Shown here: positions 27,291-35,133 of the stretch, in pieces | Numbering within the stretch: the first letter of the stretch is position 1 | Layout of the letters: each line of letters begins with the position of its first letter | DNA from: Roseovarius sp. | Lineage (GTDB): Bacteria > Pseudomonadota > Alphaproteobacteria > Rhodobacterales > Rhodobacteraceae | Direction of reading: 5' to 3' | Assembly (NCBI GenBank): GCA_014359765.1 | Contig: JACIYT010000008.1 | Location: 1-64,000 of the forward strand | Length of the DNA: 64,000 nucleotides | Made by a program: the position numbers and the translations under genes | The notes under the pieces: generated by a model | Databases searched by the model: none | What the model saw: only the letters and a program-made list of their open reading frames with translations | Told to the model about the DNA's origin: nothing

Positions 27291-27875
27291 TCAGGGATTT
27301 TCTGCCCGCCAGGCGGCCCAGGCCTCGGGGGTATCGAGATCGGTTATGGCGCGCGCGCCGGGCAAGGGGCAGAGCGTCACGGGATGACGCGCAAGCAGCG
27401 CGCGCGCGCCCTCGTCCCCCGCGAGCGCGGCCATCTCGGGCAGGAGGGCGGCGGGAAAGATCACCGGGTGGCCGGGGCGGCCATCCCCGGAGGTGGCGCG
27501 CAGGATGGTCCCGCCGTCAAAGGCGCGCAGGGCGGTCTCGAGGTCCTCTGCCGTGAGGTCCGGCATGTCGGGCAGCACCACCATCAGCGCGCGCGCGCCC
27601 CGCGCCTGCGCCCAATCCGCCCCCGCCCGCAGCGAGGAGGCCATGCCTTCGGCGGCCTCGGGCACGGTGCGGCGCACCACCGCCAGCCCTTCGAGCGCCG
27701 CCGCGCGCGCATGATCATCGGGCGGCAGCGTCACGAGCACGTCGGGGCTCAGCCTCAGCGCCACCTCGGCCCGCTCGCGCAGGAGGGCACGCCCGCGCAC
27801 CACCTCCAGCAGCTTGTCGCGCCCGCGCATCCGCCGCGATGCCCCGGCGGCGGGCAGGAGGAGGACGACGGTCAT
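27291..27875 (-). CDS. MobA-like NTP transferase (molybdenum cofactor nucleotidyltransferase family)
   Basis: Predicted nucleotidyltransferase that attaches CMP or GMP to molybdopterin. The 194 residues show the nucleotide loop 'LLPAAGASRRMRGRDKLLEVV', 'VLPDMPDLTAEDLE' (metal Asp) and 'GRPGHPVIFPAALLPEM', the MobA/MocA pattern. Such proteins usually work with xanthine-dehydrogenase/CoxL-type enzymes, but no molybdoenzyme is in the window. It stands alone between the ABC operon terminator and the GTA genes. Confidence 0.82.
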   Translation of the reverse strand: MTVVLLLPAAGASRRMRGRDKLLEVVRGRALLRERAEVALRLSPDVLVTLPPDDHARAAALEGLAVVRRTVPEAAEGMASSLRAGADWAQARGARALMVVLPDMPDLTAEDLETALRAFDGGTILRATSGDGRPGHPVIFPAALLPEMAALAGDEGARALLARHPVTLCPLPGARAITDLDTPEAWAAWRAENP

Positions 27876-27988
27876 TCCTGAACCGGGAGCCGCGCGGGTG
27901 CCCGACCGCGGGCGGGCGCCGAAACAGTTGTGGGGGGCGCTTTATGGTCGCCAGATACTGCCAGGCTTGCGCGGGTGTGTGACGTTGC

Positions 27989-28021
27989 AAAAGCGCCCGC
28001 CCATCCGGGCGGTCGGGCGCT
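27989..28021 (-). terminator. Intrinsic terminator of the amino-acid ABC operon
   Basis: On the minus strand AGCGCCC and GGGCGCT enclose an inner GCCC-GGAT-GGGC stem and are followed by TTTT. It lies about 70 bp after the stop of the last permease gene at 28093, the right place to end the operon. The 218 bp between the operon and the MobA-like gene hold nothing else I can identify. Confidence 0.65.
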
Positions 28022-28092
28022 CGCGCGGCGGCGTGCAAGCTCGCCTTGAGTCCGCGCGGGGAAGGCTCTGGAGCGCCGCATTCCCTGTCCAC

Positions 28093-28899
28093 CTACCGGA
28101 TCAGCCGCAGCCGCAGCCGCAAGCCCCGCCGCGCCTCTTGCGGCAGGTGGCGGTTGAGGCGACGGTTGACGAGGCCGAACAGCCCGATCACCACCAGCGT
28201 CAGCAGGATGAACCACGCCGCAAGGATCGGATAGGGCACGAAGGGGTTGAAGGTCTTGTCGGCGAAGAACTTCGCGTAATAGAGCGCGTCACCGCGCTGT
28301 CCCCGGGCGGGAAAGCCCGAGAAGAACACCAGCGTGGTGGCGTGAAAGAGAAAGATCGCCTCGTTGGTATAGGCCGGCCAGGCCAGCCGCAGCATCGTGG
28401 GCCAGACGATCCGGCGAAAGCGCGGCCAGCCCGAAAACCCATAGGCATCGGCCGCCTCCACATCGCCCTTGGGGATCGAGCGCAGCGCGCCATGGAAGAT
28501 CTCGCCCGAATAGGCAGCGGTGTTGAGAAACAGCACGATCAGCGCGCCCAGCCAGGCCGAGGTGAACGGATCGAAGAACGGATGCACCGATTTCAGCGAG
28601 AGGAACAGGAAATAGGCAAAGAAGAACTGGATGAAGAGCGGCGAGCCGCGAAACACGAAGATGAACCATTCCGACGGTTTGCGGATCAGCGCGCTGCGCG
28701 CCCCCTTGCCGAGCGCCACGGCAACGGCGAGGAAGAACCCGCAAAAGAGCGCCACCGCGCCGAAATAGATGTTCCAGATCATCCCCGACCCGATCAGGGT
28801 GATCTGCTCGCACAGCGTATAGCCCTCGCGCGGCAGGAGGCGTTCGCCATGGCCGAGCGAACGCAGGGCGTAATCCTGAACGGTCTGCCAGCAGCTCAT
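28093..28899 (-). CDS. Polar amino-acid ABC transporter permease (HisM/ArtM type)
   Basis: Inner-membrane permease subunit of the importer encoded by the four genes from 31369 down to 28093. The 268 residues have about five membrane helices and the ABC-permease EAA region 'EAADAYGFSGWPRFRRIVWP'. The amino-terminal half contains the family 'FVFRGSPLFIQFFFAYFL'. Its ATG at 28899 overlaps the stop of the preceding permease (ATGA). The ORF-track start at 29187 is a frame-shifted shadow of that gene. The C-terminus is very basic (RRGLRLRLRLIR). Confidence 0.9.
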   Translation of the reverse strand: MSCWQTVQDYALRSLGHGERLLPREGYTLCEQITLIGSGMIWNIYFGAVALFCGFFLAVAVALGKGARSALIRKPSEWFIFVFRGSPLFIQFFFAYFLFLSLKSVHPFFDPFTSAWLGALIVLFLNTAAYSGEIFHGALRSIPKGDVEAADAYGFSGWPRFRRIVWPTMLRLAWPAYTNEAIFLFHATTLVFFSGFPARGQRGDALYYAKFFADKTFNPFVPYPILAAWFILLTLVVIGLFGLVNRRLNRHLPQEARRGLRLRLRLIR

Positions 28900-29804
28900 G
28901 CCGCGGCCCTCCCGCCGGTGGTGGCCTGGCCGCGGCTGAGCCGCCGCATCACCCGCTCGAGCGCCAGTTCCGAGACGCGCGTCAGCCCGAGATAGAACAC
29001 CAGCAACGCCAGGAAATACCACATCCGCCAGTCGCCATGCGGATAGTCGGTAAAGCGCGGATTGGCCGTGCCGCCCAGTTCGCGCGCCCAATAGACGATA
29101 TCCTCCACCCCCAGCAGGAACAGCAGCGGCGTGGCCTTGGTCAGCACCATCCACAGATTGCCCAGGCCCGGCAGCGCATAGACCCACATCTGCGGCACGA
29201 GGATGCGCCGGAAGATCTGGTGGCGCGTCATGCCATAGGCCTCGGCGGTCTCGATCTGCGCACGCGGCACGGCGCGCATCGCGCCATGGAGCACATTCGC
29301 CGCAAAGGCCCCGAACACGATGGCAAAGGTCAGCACCGCAAGGCAGAAGCCATAGACGTCATGCACCCATTGCGGCGCATTGCCCGGGGGCAGCTTGGCC
29401 GCCGCGCAGACCACGAAATCGTTTCCCTGCCAGATCGCGGCCTCCCAGTCGGGGCAGCGGATCCTGTGGCGGATCACCTCCAACAGCTGATCGAGCGCGA
29501 TCACGAAGAACAGGAAAAAGGCGATGTCGGGCACGCCGCGCACGATGGCGATATAGCCCTTGCCGATCCAGGCGACCGGCCAGATCCGCGAGCGCGCGGC
29601 CATGGCCCCGCCGAAGCCAAAGGCCAGCGCGGCAGGCGCGGTGATCGCCAGCAGCAAGAGCACGGTGCCCACGGCCAGGTAGAGATTGGCGTGTTTCGGC
29701 GTGCTCAGGTAGCAGGCGAACCAGCGCCACCCCTCGAGCGTGGCGGGATCCGAGCAGAACGCGAAAATGGCAGCCTCCCTCGGGCAGGAGAGGCCCCCGC
29801 GCAT
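28896..29804 (-). CDS. Polar amino-acid ABC transporter permease (HisQ/ArtQ type)
   Basis: Second permease of the same importer, 302 residues as listed, with membrane helices from about residue 40 on, 'IVRGVPDIAFFLFFVIAL' and the EAA loop 'ETAEAYGMTRHQIFRRILVP'. The start is doubtful. The listed ATG (29804) lies in the loop of a strong hairpin (29793-29818). A better ribosome site, GAGGGAGG, sits 5 bp before an in-frame ATT at 29768, which would give IFAFCSDPATLEGW, close to where I expect the family N-terminus. If so, this gene uses a rare ATT start and has 290 residues. Confidence 0.88.
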   Translation of the reverse strand: MRGGLSCPREAAIFAFCSDPATLEGWRWFACYLSTPKHANLYLAVGTVLLLLAITAPAALAFGFGGAMAARSRIWPVAWIGKGYIAIVRGVPDIAFFLFFVIALDQLLEVIRHRIRCPDWEAAIWQGNDFVVCAAAKLPPGNAPQWVHDVYGFCLAVLTFAIVFGAFAANVLHGAMRAVPRAQIETAEAYGMTRHQIFRRILVPQMWVYALPGLGNLWMVLTKATPLLFLLGVEDIVYWARELGGTANPRFTDYPHGDWRMWYFLALLVFYLGLTRVSELALERVMRRLSRGQATTGGRAAA

Positions 29805-29818
29805 GGGCGCGCGGGGGC
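29793..29818 (-). promoter_or_regulatory. Intercistronic stem-loop between binding protein and permease genes
   Basis: GCCCCCGCGC-ATGGGC-GCGCGGGGGC is a perfect 10-bp stem starting 9 bp after the binding-protein stop. Such hairpins after the periplasmic binding-protein gene commonly stabilise its mRNA and lower expression of the downstream permeases. It also hides the ATG at 29804. Confidence 0.6.
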
Positions 29819-29826
29819 GTCTGGCA

Positions 29827-30546
29827 TCACTCGAAGGTCGAGGACACGTCCCATTTCTCGATCAGCGCGTTGAGCGTGCCATCCTCCTTCATCGACTGGA
29901 TCGCCGCGTCGAAGGTGGCGCGCAGTTCGTTGTCGGACTGGCGCAGCCCCATGCCGACGCCACCGCCAAGCGGCACATCCTCGCCGACGAATCGCAGCTC
30001 GGGATCGGCCTCGGCGATCGGCGCGAGATAGGACCTGTCGGCCAGAACCGCATCCGCCTCGCCGTTGCGCACGGCGGCGATGGCCTCCTCGGGGGTGGCG
30101 AATTCGACCAGCATCGCGCCCGATTCGGCCACATGACCCGCCTGGATCGTGCCGGTCTGCGCGGCGATCACCCCCCCTGCGAGATCCACATCCCCCGAGA
30201 GCGCGAGATAGGCCGAAGGGTCGGGCGGCGTGTAGTTTTGGGTAAAGGCGATCACCTGCGCGCGCTCCTCGGTGATCGACATGCCGGCCATGATCGCATC
30301 GTAATTGCCGGAGACGAGATTGGGGATGATGCTGTCCCAGTCATTCGTCACCCATTCGCAGGTGAGCTGCGCGCGCCGGCACAGCTCATCGCCGAGTTCG
30401 CGCTCGAACCCGTCCACCGCGCCCTGGTCATTGATGAAATTCCACGGCGGATAGGCGCCCTCGGTGCCCAGCCGCACCACGTCCTGCGCCAGCGCCCCGC
30501 CGGCCAGCACCGCCAGCGCGGCGGCGGAGATCAGAAGTCTTGTCAT
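29827..30546 (-). CDS. Amino-acid ABC transporter substrate-binding protein
   Basis: Periplasmic receptor of the family-3 (lysine/arginine/ornithine/histidine-type) solute-binding proteins. The 239 residues start with a signal peptide (MTRLLISAAALAVLAGGALAQ) and then 'VRLGTEGAYPPWNFINDQG', 'CEWVTNDWDSIIPNLVSGNYDAIMAGMSIT' and 'RFVGEDVPLGGGVGMGLRQSD'. The start at 30546 is set by the signal peptide. It lies between the ATPase and the permeases. The ligand is probably a basic or polar amino acid, inferred from family only. Confidence 0.92.
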   Translation of the reverse strand: MTRLLISAAALAVLAGGALAQDVVRLGTEGAYPPWNFINDQGAVDGFERELGDELCRRAQLTCEWVTNDWDSIIPNLVSGNYDAIMAGMSITEERAQVIAFTQNYTPPDPSAYLALSGDVDLAGGVIAAQTGTIQAGHVAESGAMLVEFATPEEAIAAVRNGEADAVLADRSYLAPIAEADPELRFVGEDVPLGGGVGMGLRQSDNELRATFDAAIQSMKEDGTLNALIEKWDVSSTFE

Positions 30547-30592
30547 CGGTTGCTCCCTCCTTGTCGATTGACGGCCCTTGCGGCCGGGGATG

Positions 30593-31369
30593 TCACGCGG
30601 CGGCGGTGGTGGCGCGCAGAAACCCGCGCAGCCGGTCGGATTGCGGATTGCCAAAGAGCGCCCCGGGCGGTCCCTCCTCCTCGATCAGGCCCTGATGGAG
30701 GAACACGACGTGATCGCTCACATCGGCGGCCATCTTCATGTCATGGGTGACGATCATCATGGTGCGCCCCTCAGCCGCCAGATCCCTGATGACACGGATC
30801 ACCTCCTGTTCCAGCTCGGGATCGAGCGCCGAGGTGGGTTCGTCGAACAGAAGCGCCTCGGGTTCCATGCAGAGCGCGCGGGCGATGGCCGCGCGCTGCT
30901 GCTGCCCGCCCGAGAGCTGCGCCGGCCAGGCGTCGCACTTGTCGCCGATGCCGACCTTGTCGAGATAGCCGCGCGCGGCGCGCTCCACCTCGGCACGGTC
31001 GCGCCCCAGCACCGTCACGGGGGCCTCCATCACGTTTTGCAGGATGGTCATGTGCGACCAGAGGTTGAACTGCTGGAACACCATGCAGAGCTTGGTGCGG
31101 ATGCGCAGCACCTGTTTGGGATCGGCAGGATGGCGGTGGAGCCCCTCGCCCTTCCAGCGCACCGGCTCGCCCTTGAAGAGGATATCGCCCTGCTGGCTGT
31201 CCTCGAGCAGGTTCGCGCAGCGCAAAATGGTGGATTTGCCCGAGCCCGACGAGCCGATGAGCGCGACGACATGCCCGCGCGGCGCGGCGATGCTCACGCC
31301 GCGGATCACCTCCTGCGCGCCATAGGCCTTGTGCAGGTTGCGAATCTCGATGACCGGCGGTTCCGACAC
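30593..31369 (-). CDS. Polar amino-acid ABC transporter ATP-binding protein (HisP/ArtP type)
   Basis: Energy-coupling ATPase of the importer. The 258 residues carry Walker A 'GSSGSGKSTILRC', signature 'LSGGQQQRAAIARAL', Walker B 'ALLFDEPTSALDPE' and the H-loop 'IVTHDMKMA'. It starts with GTG at 31369. It is the first gene of the operon ATPase - binding protein - permease - permease. Confidence 0.93.
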   Translation of the reverse strand: MSEPPVIEIRNLHKAYGAQEVIRGVSIAAPRGHVVALIGSSGSGKSTILRCANLLEDSQQGDILFKGEPVRWKGEGLHRHPADPKQVLRIRTKLCMVFQQFNLWSHMTILQNVMEAPVTVLGRDRAEVERAARGYLDKVGIGDKCDAWPAQLSGGQQQRAAIARALCMEPEALLFDEPTSALDPELEQEVIRVIRDLAAEGRTMMIVTHDMKMAADVSDHVVFLHQGLIEEEGPPGALFGNPQSDRLRGFLRATTAAA

Positions 31370-31527
31370 GCGCGCCCTCCCTGCTGGACGGTATCCCTGC
31401 TGTTACCCATCCGTGACATTAGGACATGTCGCGCCCGGGTGGAAACCTGTTTCAGACCGTCCGGCAGGCGAAATCGACGCCCCGGCGCGGATCGTGCCCA
31501 TGGACGGGGCAAGGCGCCCGGGCCGGA

Positions 31528-31974
31528 TCATCCCCGGGTTGTGCCCTGCACCCGCTGGCGGGCCTGCGCGCTCTCGATATCAGAAAGGCCGAGCAGGTTC
31601 GTCACCAGCCGGATGAGCGAATCCTCATGCGCCTCGCGCGCGCCATCGGCCAGCGCCACCTGCCAGAGCGCCTCGACCACCTCGGCGCGGGCCTCATGGG
31701 GCACGGCGTCCTTGATCGCGCGGGTGAAACGCACGGTGTCGGGCGCCTCGGCCTCGAGCGCCTCGGCGTCGGCGCGCAGCGCCTCGGCGGCACCGGGGCC
31801 GAGCGCGTAGCGCGCGGCGAGGATCGCCGTGATGCGCGCGCGCTCCTCGGCGTCGTAATGGCCATCGGCGCGCGCCAGCCGCACCATCAGCGCCGCAAGC
31901 GCCAGCCGTGCGTCGGCATCGGGAAGGGGATCGGGGGCGGGGGCCATCAGGCGCGAGAGGAAATCGGCAAACAT
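31528..31974 (-). CDS. TerB-like protein
   Basis: The 148 residues are nearly all helical and match the TerB/tellurite-resistance fold: 'ALAALMVRLARADGHYDAEERARITAIL' and the second copy of the acidic motif in 'ALWQVALADGAREAHEDSLIRLV'. Acidic residues in both copies could bind metal. Such single TerB genes occur widely without other ter genes and their role is not established; calling this tellurite resistance would be unsupported. It stands alone between the ABC operon and bdhA. Confidence 0.8.
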   Translation of the reverse strand: MFADFLSRLMAPAPDPLPDADARLALAALMVRLARADGHYDAEERARITAILAARYALGPGAAEALRADAEALEAEAPDTVRFTRAIKDAVPHEARAEVVEALWQVALADGAREAHEDSLIRLVTNLLGLSDIESAQARQRVQGTTRG

Positions 31975-32013
31975 GGGGCCGATATAGCCCGGACACGCGC
32001 CCCCGCCAATGGC

Positions 32014-32787
32014 TCAGAGCGCGGTCCAGCCGCCATCGACGCTGATCGTGGTGCCGGTGATCTGCGCCGCCGCGTCCGAGCACAGGAACAGCGCCGTGCC
32101 GCCGATCTGTTCGGTGGTGGCGAATTCCTTGGAGGGCTGACGCTCGAGCATCACCTTTTCGATCACCTCCTCGCGGCCCATGCCGTATTTCTCCATCGTG
32201 TCGGGAATCTGCGCCTCGACCAGCGGGGTGAGCACATAGCCCGGACAGATCGCATTGGCGGTGATCGGCTCGCGCGCGGTTTCCAGCGCGGTGACCTTGG
32301 TCAGCCCGACGATGCCATGCTTGGCCGCGACATAGGCGGATTTGTAGGGGCTCGCCGTCAGGCCATGGGCCGAGGAAATATTGATGATGCGGCCCCAGCC
32401 GCGATCCCGCATCATGGGCAGCGCGGCGGCGGTGGTGTGAAAGGCCGAAGTGAGGTTGATGGCGATGATCGCATCCCATTTCGCGACGGGAAATTCCTCG
32501 ATCGGGGCGACATGCTGGATGCCGGCATTGTTGATCAGGATATCGCAGCCGCCGGCCTTCTCGATCAGCGCGCGGCACTCGTCGGCCTTCGACATGTCGG
32601 CCTTGATATAGCGCGCCTGCGTTCCGGTCTCTTCGGCGATTCGGCGCGCCAGCGCGTGATCCTCCTCCGAATCGGTAAAGGAATTGAGCACCACATGCGC
32701 ACCCGCGCGCGCGAGTTCCTCGGCGATGCCGAGGCCGATGCCCGAATTCGATCCGGTGATGACGGCGGTCTTGCCTTTGACACTCAT
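32014..32787 (-). CDS. bdhA: 3-hydroxybutyrate dehydrogenase
   Basis: NAD-dependent SDR that interconverts 3-hydroxybutyrate and acetoacetate in polyhydroxybutyrate and ketone-body use. The 257 residues contain 'VITGSNSGIGLGIAEELA', 'INNAGIQHVAPIEEFP', catalytic Ser in 'INISSAHGL', Tyr/Lys in 'KSAYVAAKHGIVGLTK' and the C-terminal 'TTISVDGGWTAL', all as in BdhA. The start at 32787 has GGGAG upstream. The roughly 165 bp upstream hold the sRNA-like element, so bdhA may either have its own promoter or be read through that terminator. Confidence 0.92.
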   Translation of the reverse strand: MSVKGKTAVITGSNSGIGLGIAEELARAGAHVVLNSFTDSEEDHALARRIAEETGTQARYIKADMSKADECRALIEKAGGCDILINNAGIQHVAPIEEFPVAKWDAIIAINLTSAFHTTAAALPMMRDRGWGRIINISSAHGLTASPYKSAYVAAKHGIVGLTKVTALETAREPITANAICPGYVLTPLVEAQIPDTMEKYGMGREEVIEKVMLERQPSKEFATTEQIGGTALFLCSDAAAQITGTTISVDGGWTAL

Positions 32788-32829
32788 GCCCAGTCTCCCA
32801 ATGTTCAATGCACGCGCAGCATAGGTGCC

Positions 32830-32844
32830 GCATCTGCGAGATGC
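32830..32844. repeat. Inverted repeat in the bdhA leader
   Basis: GCATCT-GCG-AGATGC is a perfect 6-bp inverted repeat with a 3-nt centre, 43 bp upstream of the bdhA ATG and 32 bp downstream of the terminator of the sRNA-like element. It could be an operator half-site pair or an RNA hairpin in the leader. Confidence 0.4.
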
Positions 32845-32875
32845 ACGGGGAATACGCGGCCCGACCCCCGAGACC

Positions 32876-32951
32876 AAAAAAAACCCCGGCACAAGGCCGG
32901 GGTATAGTCATTGAGGCAGGTTTCATACAGGCAAGAAACCTATCGAGCAGT
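32876..32951 (-). ncRNA. Candidate small RNA (or attenuated bdhA leader), about 76 nt
   Basis: On the minus strand a transcript expected to start near 32951 contains a 7-bp stem AGGTTTC/GAAACCT with a 10-nt loop (TTGCCTGTAT), a single-stranded stretch GCCTCAATGACTAT, and a textbook intrinsic terminator: ACCCCGGC/GCCGGGGT followed by eight T (32883-32876). No convincing protein frame is present; the overlapping ORF in the track is a long shadow. It does not end any protein gene, since the next gene to the right is on the other strand. It is either a stand-alone sRNA or the prematurely ended leader of bdhA. Confidence 0.6.
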
Positions 32952-32957
32952 GCCCCT

Positions 32958-32986
32958 CTTATAATCCTTCGCGCAGCCCAGTCCAA
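32958..32986 (-). promoter_or_regulatory. Promoter of the sRNA-like element
   Basis: On the minus strand TTGGAC (32986-32981) and TATAAG (32963-32958) are separated by exactly 17 bp, giving a start near 32951. Confidence 0.55.
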
Positions 32987-33065
32987 GCTAAAAGTTTGAA
33001 AAGACGGGAATCCGGATTTACCCTGGCGCCCAATGAAACAAGGCAGGGCAGGAATCGTTGCGCAA

Positions 33066-34922
33066 ATGAGACCGGATTTTTTCCGCGCGGGCCGCGCGCT
33101 CATCGCCGTTCTGGCGCTCATCTGGGCCGCGCCCGTGGCGGGGGCCGGGCCGTCCCATGGCATAGCTATGTATGGCACCCCGGCCCTGCCACCGGATTTT
33201 GTGTCGCTGCCCTATGCCAACCCGGACGCGCCCAAGGGCGGGCGGATCGTCACCGGCAATGTCGGCAGCTTCGATTCGCTCAACCCGTTCATCCTGCGCG
33301 GGACCCCGCCCTGGCAACTGGCGCAGCTGACGCATGAGAGCCTGATGGGGCGATCCTTTGACGAGCCCTTCACGCTCTACGGGCTTCTGGCCGAATCGGT
33401 CGAGACCGACGCGGCGCGGACATGGGTCGAATTCACCCTGCGCGAGGAGGCGCGATTCTCCGATGGCAGCCCGGTCACGGTCGCGGATGTGATCTGGTCC
33501 TACGAGACATTGGGCAGGCGCGGGCATCCGCGCTATCGCGGCTTCCGGGACAAGGTGGCGGCGATCGAGGCGACGGGGCCGCGCTCTGTCCGCCTCACCT
33601 TTGCGGAAGAGGACCGAGAGCTGGCGCTGCTGGCGGGGCTGCGCCCGATCCTGCAAAAGGCGCAATGGGAGGGGCGCGATATTGCCGAGGCGGGGCTCGA
33701 CGATGTGCCACTCGGCACCGGACCCTATGTGGTGACGGATTACGAGGCGGGGCGTTTTGTCACGCTCACACGCAATCCCGACTATTGGGGCCGCGATCTG
33801 CCGCTCCGGCGCGGCACCGCCAATTTCGACGAGATCCGGATCGAGTTCTTCGGCGATGACACGGTGATGAAGGAGGCGTTCAAGGCCGGGCTTCTGAGCT
33901 ATGTGCGCGAGTTCAACGCCGAGGCCTGGGCCACGCAATACGATTTTCCCGCCGTCCGTCGCGGCGAGATCGTGCTGAGCGAAATTCCGCATGGCAAGCC
34001 CTCGGGCATGACCGGCTTCGTGATGAACACGCGGCGGCCTCCGCTCGATGACTGGCGGGTGCGCGAGGCGCTGATCACCGCGTTCAATTTCGAATACATC
34101 AACGACACGCTGACCGGCGGGCGACAGCCGCGCATCACCTCCTATTTCTCGGGCTCGGACCTGGCGATGCGGCCCGGCCCCGCGACGGGGCGCGTGCGCG
34201 ACCTGCTCCTGCCCTTCAGCGACACGCTCCTGCCCGGCACGCTGGAGGGCTATGCGCTGCCCGTGGGCGACGGCACCGCGCGCAACCGCGCCGCCCTGCG
34301 CCGGGCGCGCGCGCTGCTGGAGGAGGCGGGATGGCGCGTCAAGGGTGGCCGCCTCGTCAACAGTGACGGACGACCGCTGGAACTGACGGTGCTTTTGCAA
34401 CAGGACGGGCTCGTGGCGCAGACCGGGGCGATGATGGATATCTACGCCGCGGCCCTCGACCGGCTGGGGATCGGCCTGCGCGTCGAGACGGTGGATCGCG
34501 CGCAATATGCCGAGCGCGAGGCGCAGTTCGATTTCGACCTGACGATGATGCGCCGCGCGCTCTCGCTCAGCCCGGGCAACGAACAGTTCTTCTACTGGGG
34601 GGCGGAACATGCCGACACGCCAGGCAGCCGCAACCTGATGGGAATGCGCTCGCCCGCGGCCGAGGCGATGATCCGCGCCATGGTGACGGCGCGCACGCAG
34701 GAGGAATTCACCGCCGCCACCCGCGCGCTCGACCGGGTGCTGACGGCGGGGCGCTATGTCATCCCGATCCACCGATATGCCGAGGGCCGTATTGCCCACA
34801 GGGCCGATCTGACCTATCCTCGCGAGAACCTGCCGATCTATGGCGACGGGATCCACTTTCTCCCCGAGGTCTGGTGGCAGGAGACACAGGCGACGAAAGC
34901 CGGAAACGACGAAAGCCGGTAA
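33066..34922 (+). CDS. Family 5 extracellular solute-binding protein (oligopeptide/YejA-like)
   Basis: Periplasmic receptor of a peptide/nickel-type ABC importer. The 618 residues start with a signal peptide (RALIAVLALIWAAPVAGAG), then 'MYGTPALPPDFVSLPYANPDAPKGG', 'DSLNPFILRGTPP' and 'VEFTLREEARFSDGSPVTVADVIWSYETL', as in the YejA branch, which has been linked to microcin C-type peptides and oligopeptides. The start at 33066 is favoured by the signal peptide; the ATG at 33033 in the ORF track adds 11 residues. No permease or ATPase genes are adjacent, so it is an orphan receptor in this window. Confidence 0.9.
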   Translation: MRPDFFRAGRALIAVLALIWAAPVAGAGPSHGIAMYGTPALPPDFVSLPYANPDAPKGGRIVTGNVGSFDSLNPFILRGTPPWQLAQLTHESLMGRSFDEPFTLYGLLAESVETDAARTWVEFTLREEARFSDGSPVTVADVIWSYETLGRRGHPRYRGFRDKVAAIEATGPRSVRLTFAEEDRELALLAGLRPILQKAQWEGRDIAEAGLDDVPLGTGPYVVTDYEAGRFVTLTRNPDYWGRDLPLRRGTANFDEIRIEFFGDDTVMKEAFKAGLLSYVREFNAEAWATQYDFPAVRRGEIVLSEIPHGKPSGMTGFVMNTRRPPLDDWRVREALITAFNFEYINDTLTGGRQPRITSYFSGSDLAMRPGPATGRVRDLLLPFSDTLLPGTLEGYALPVGDGTARNRAALRRARALLEEAGWRVKGGRLVNSDGRPLELTVLLQQDGLVAQTGAMMDIYAAALDRLGIGLRVETVDRAQYAEREAQFDFDLTMMRRALSLSPGNEQFFYWGAEHADTPGSRNLMGMRSPAAEAMIRAMVTARTQEEFTAATRALDRVLTAGRYVIPIHRYAEGRIAHRADLTYPRENLPIYGDGIHFLPEVWWQETQATKAGNDESR

Positions 34923-34954
34923 CTGAGCGGCAACCAGAGGCACAGGCGATCCAG

Positions 34955-35068
34955 ATGCGATTTCTTCTCCTTATTTCCCTGCTCGCGGGGCTCGCGGCCT
35001 GCAATACCGTCGAGGGCGTGGGGCGCGACATTTCCGGCGCGGCGCGCGGCGTCAAGAACGCGCTCTGA
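34955..35068 (+). CDS. Entericidin EcnA/B-like small lipoprotein
   Basis: A 37-residue lipoprotein: hydrophobic signal '[16 protein letters not shown]' with a clear lipobox Cys, followed by '[21 protein letters not shown]', the entericidin consensus. In E. coli the paralogues form a small toxin/antidote-like lipoprotein pair; here there is one copy. The true ATG is at 34955, inside a longer shadow ORF. It is 32 bp after the binding-protein gene and 65 bp before alr. Confidence 0.85.
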   Translation: MRFLLLISLLAGLAACNTVEGVGRDISGAARGVKNAL

Positions 35069-35133
35069 GCGGGCGGGCGCGCGCGGACGGCTTTCGCCTT
35101 GACGCCCCGCGCCATCGTGTCAGAACCACCCCC

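Noticed and set aside
28900-29187. N-terminal extension of the HisM-type permease ORF to 29187
   Set aside because: It is the HisQ-type gene read in another frame; the ATGA overlap at 28896-28899 fixes the true start.
31528-31974. Tellurite-resistance function for the TerB-like gene
   Set aside because: Single TerB-fold gene without terA/C/D/E neighbours; the fold alone does not support resistance.
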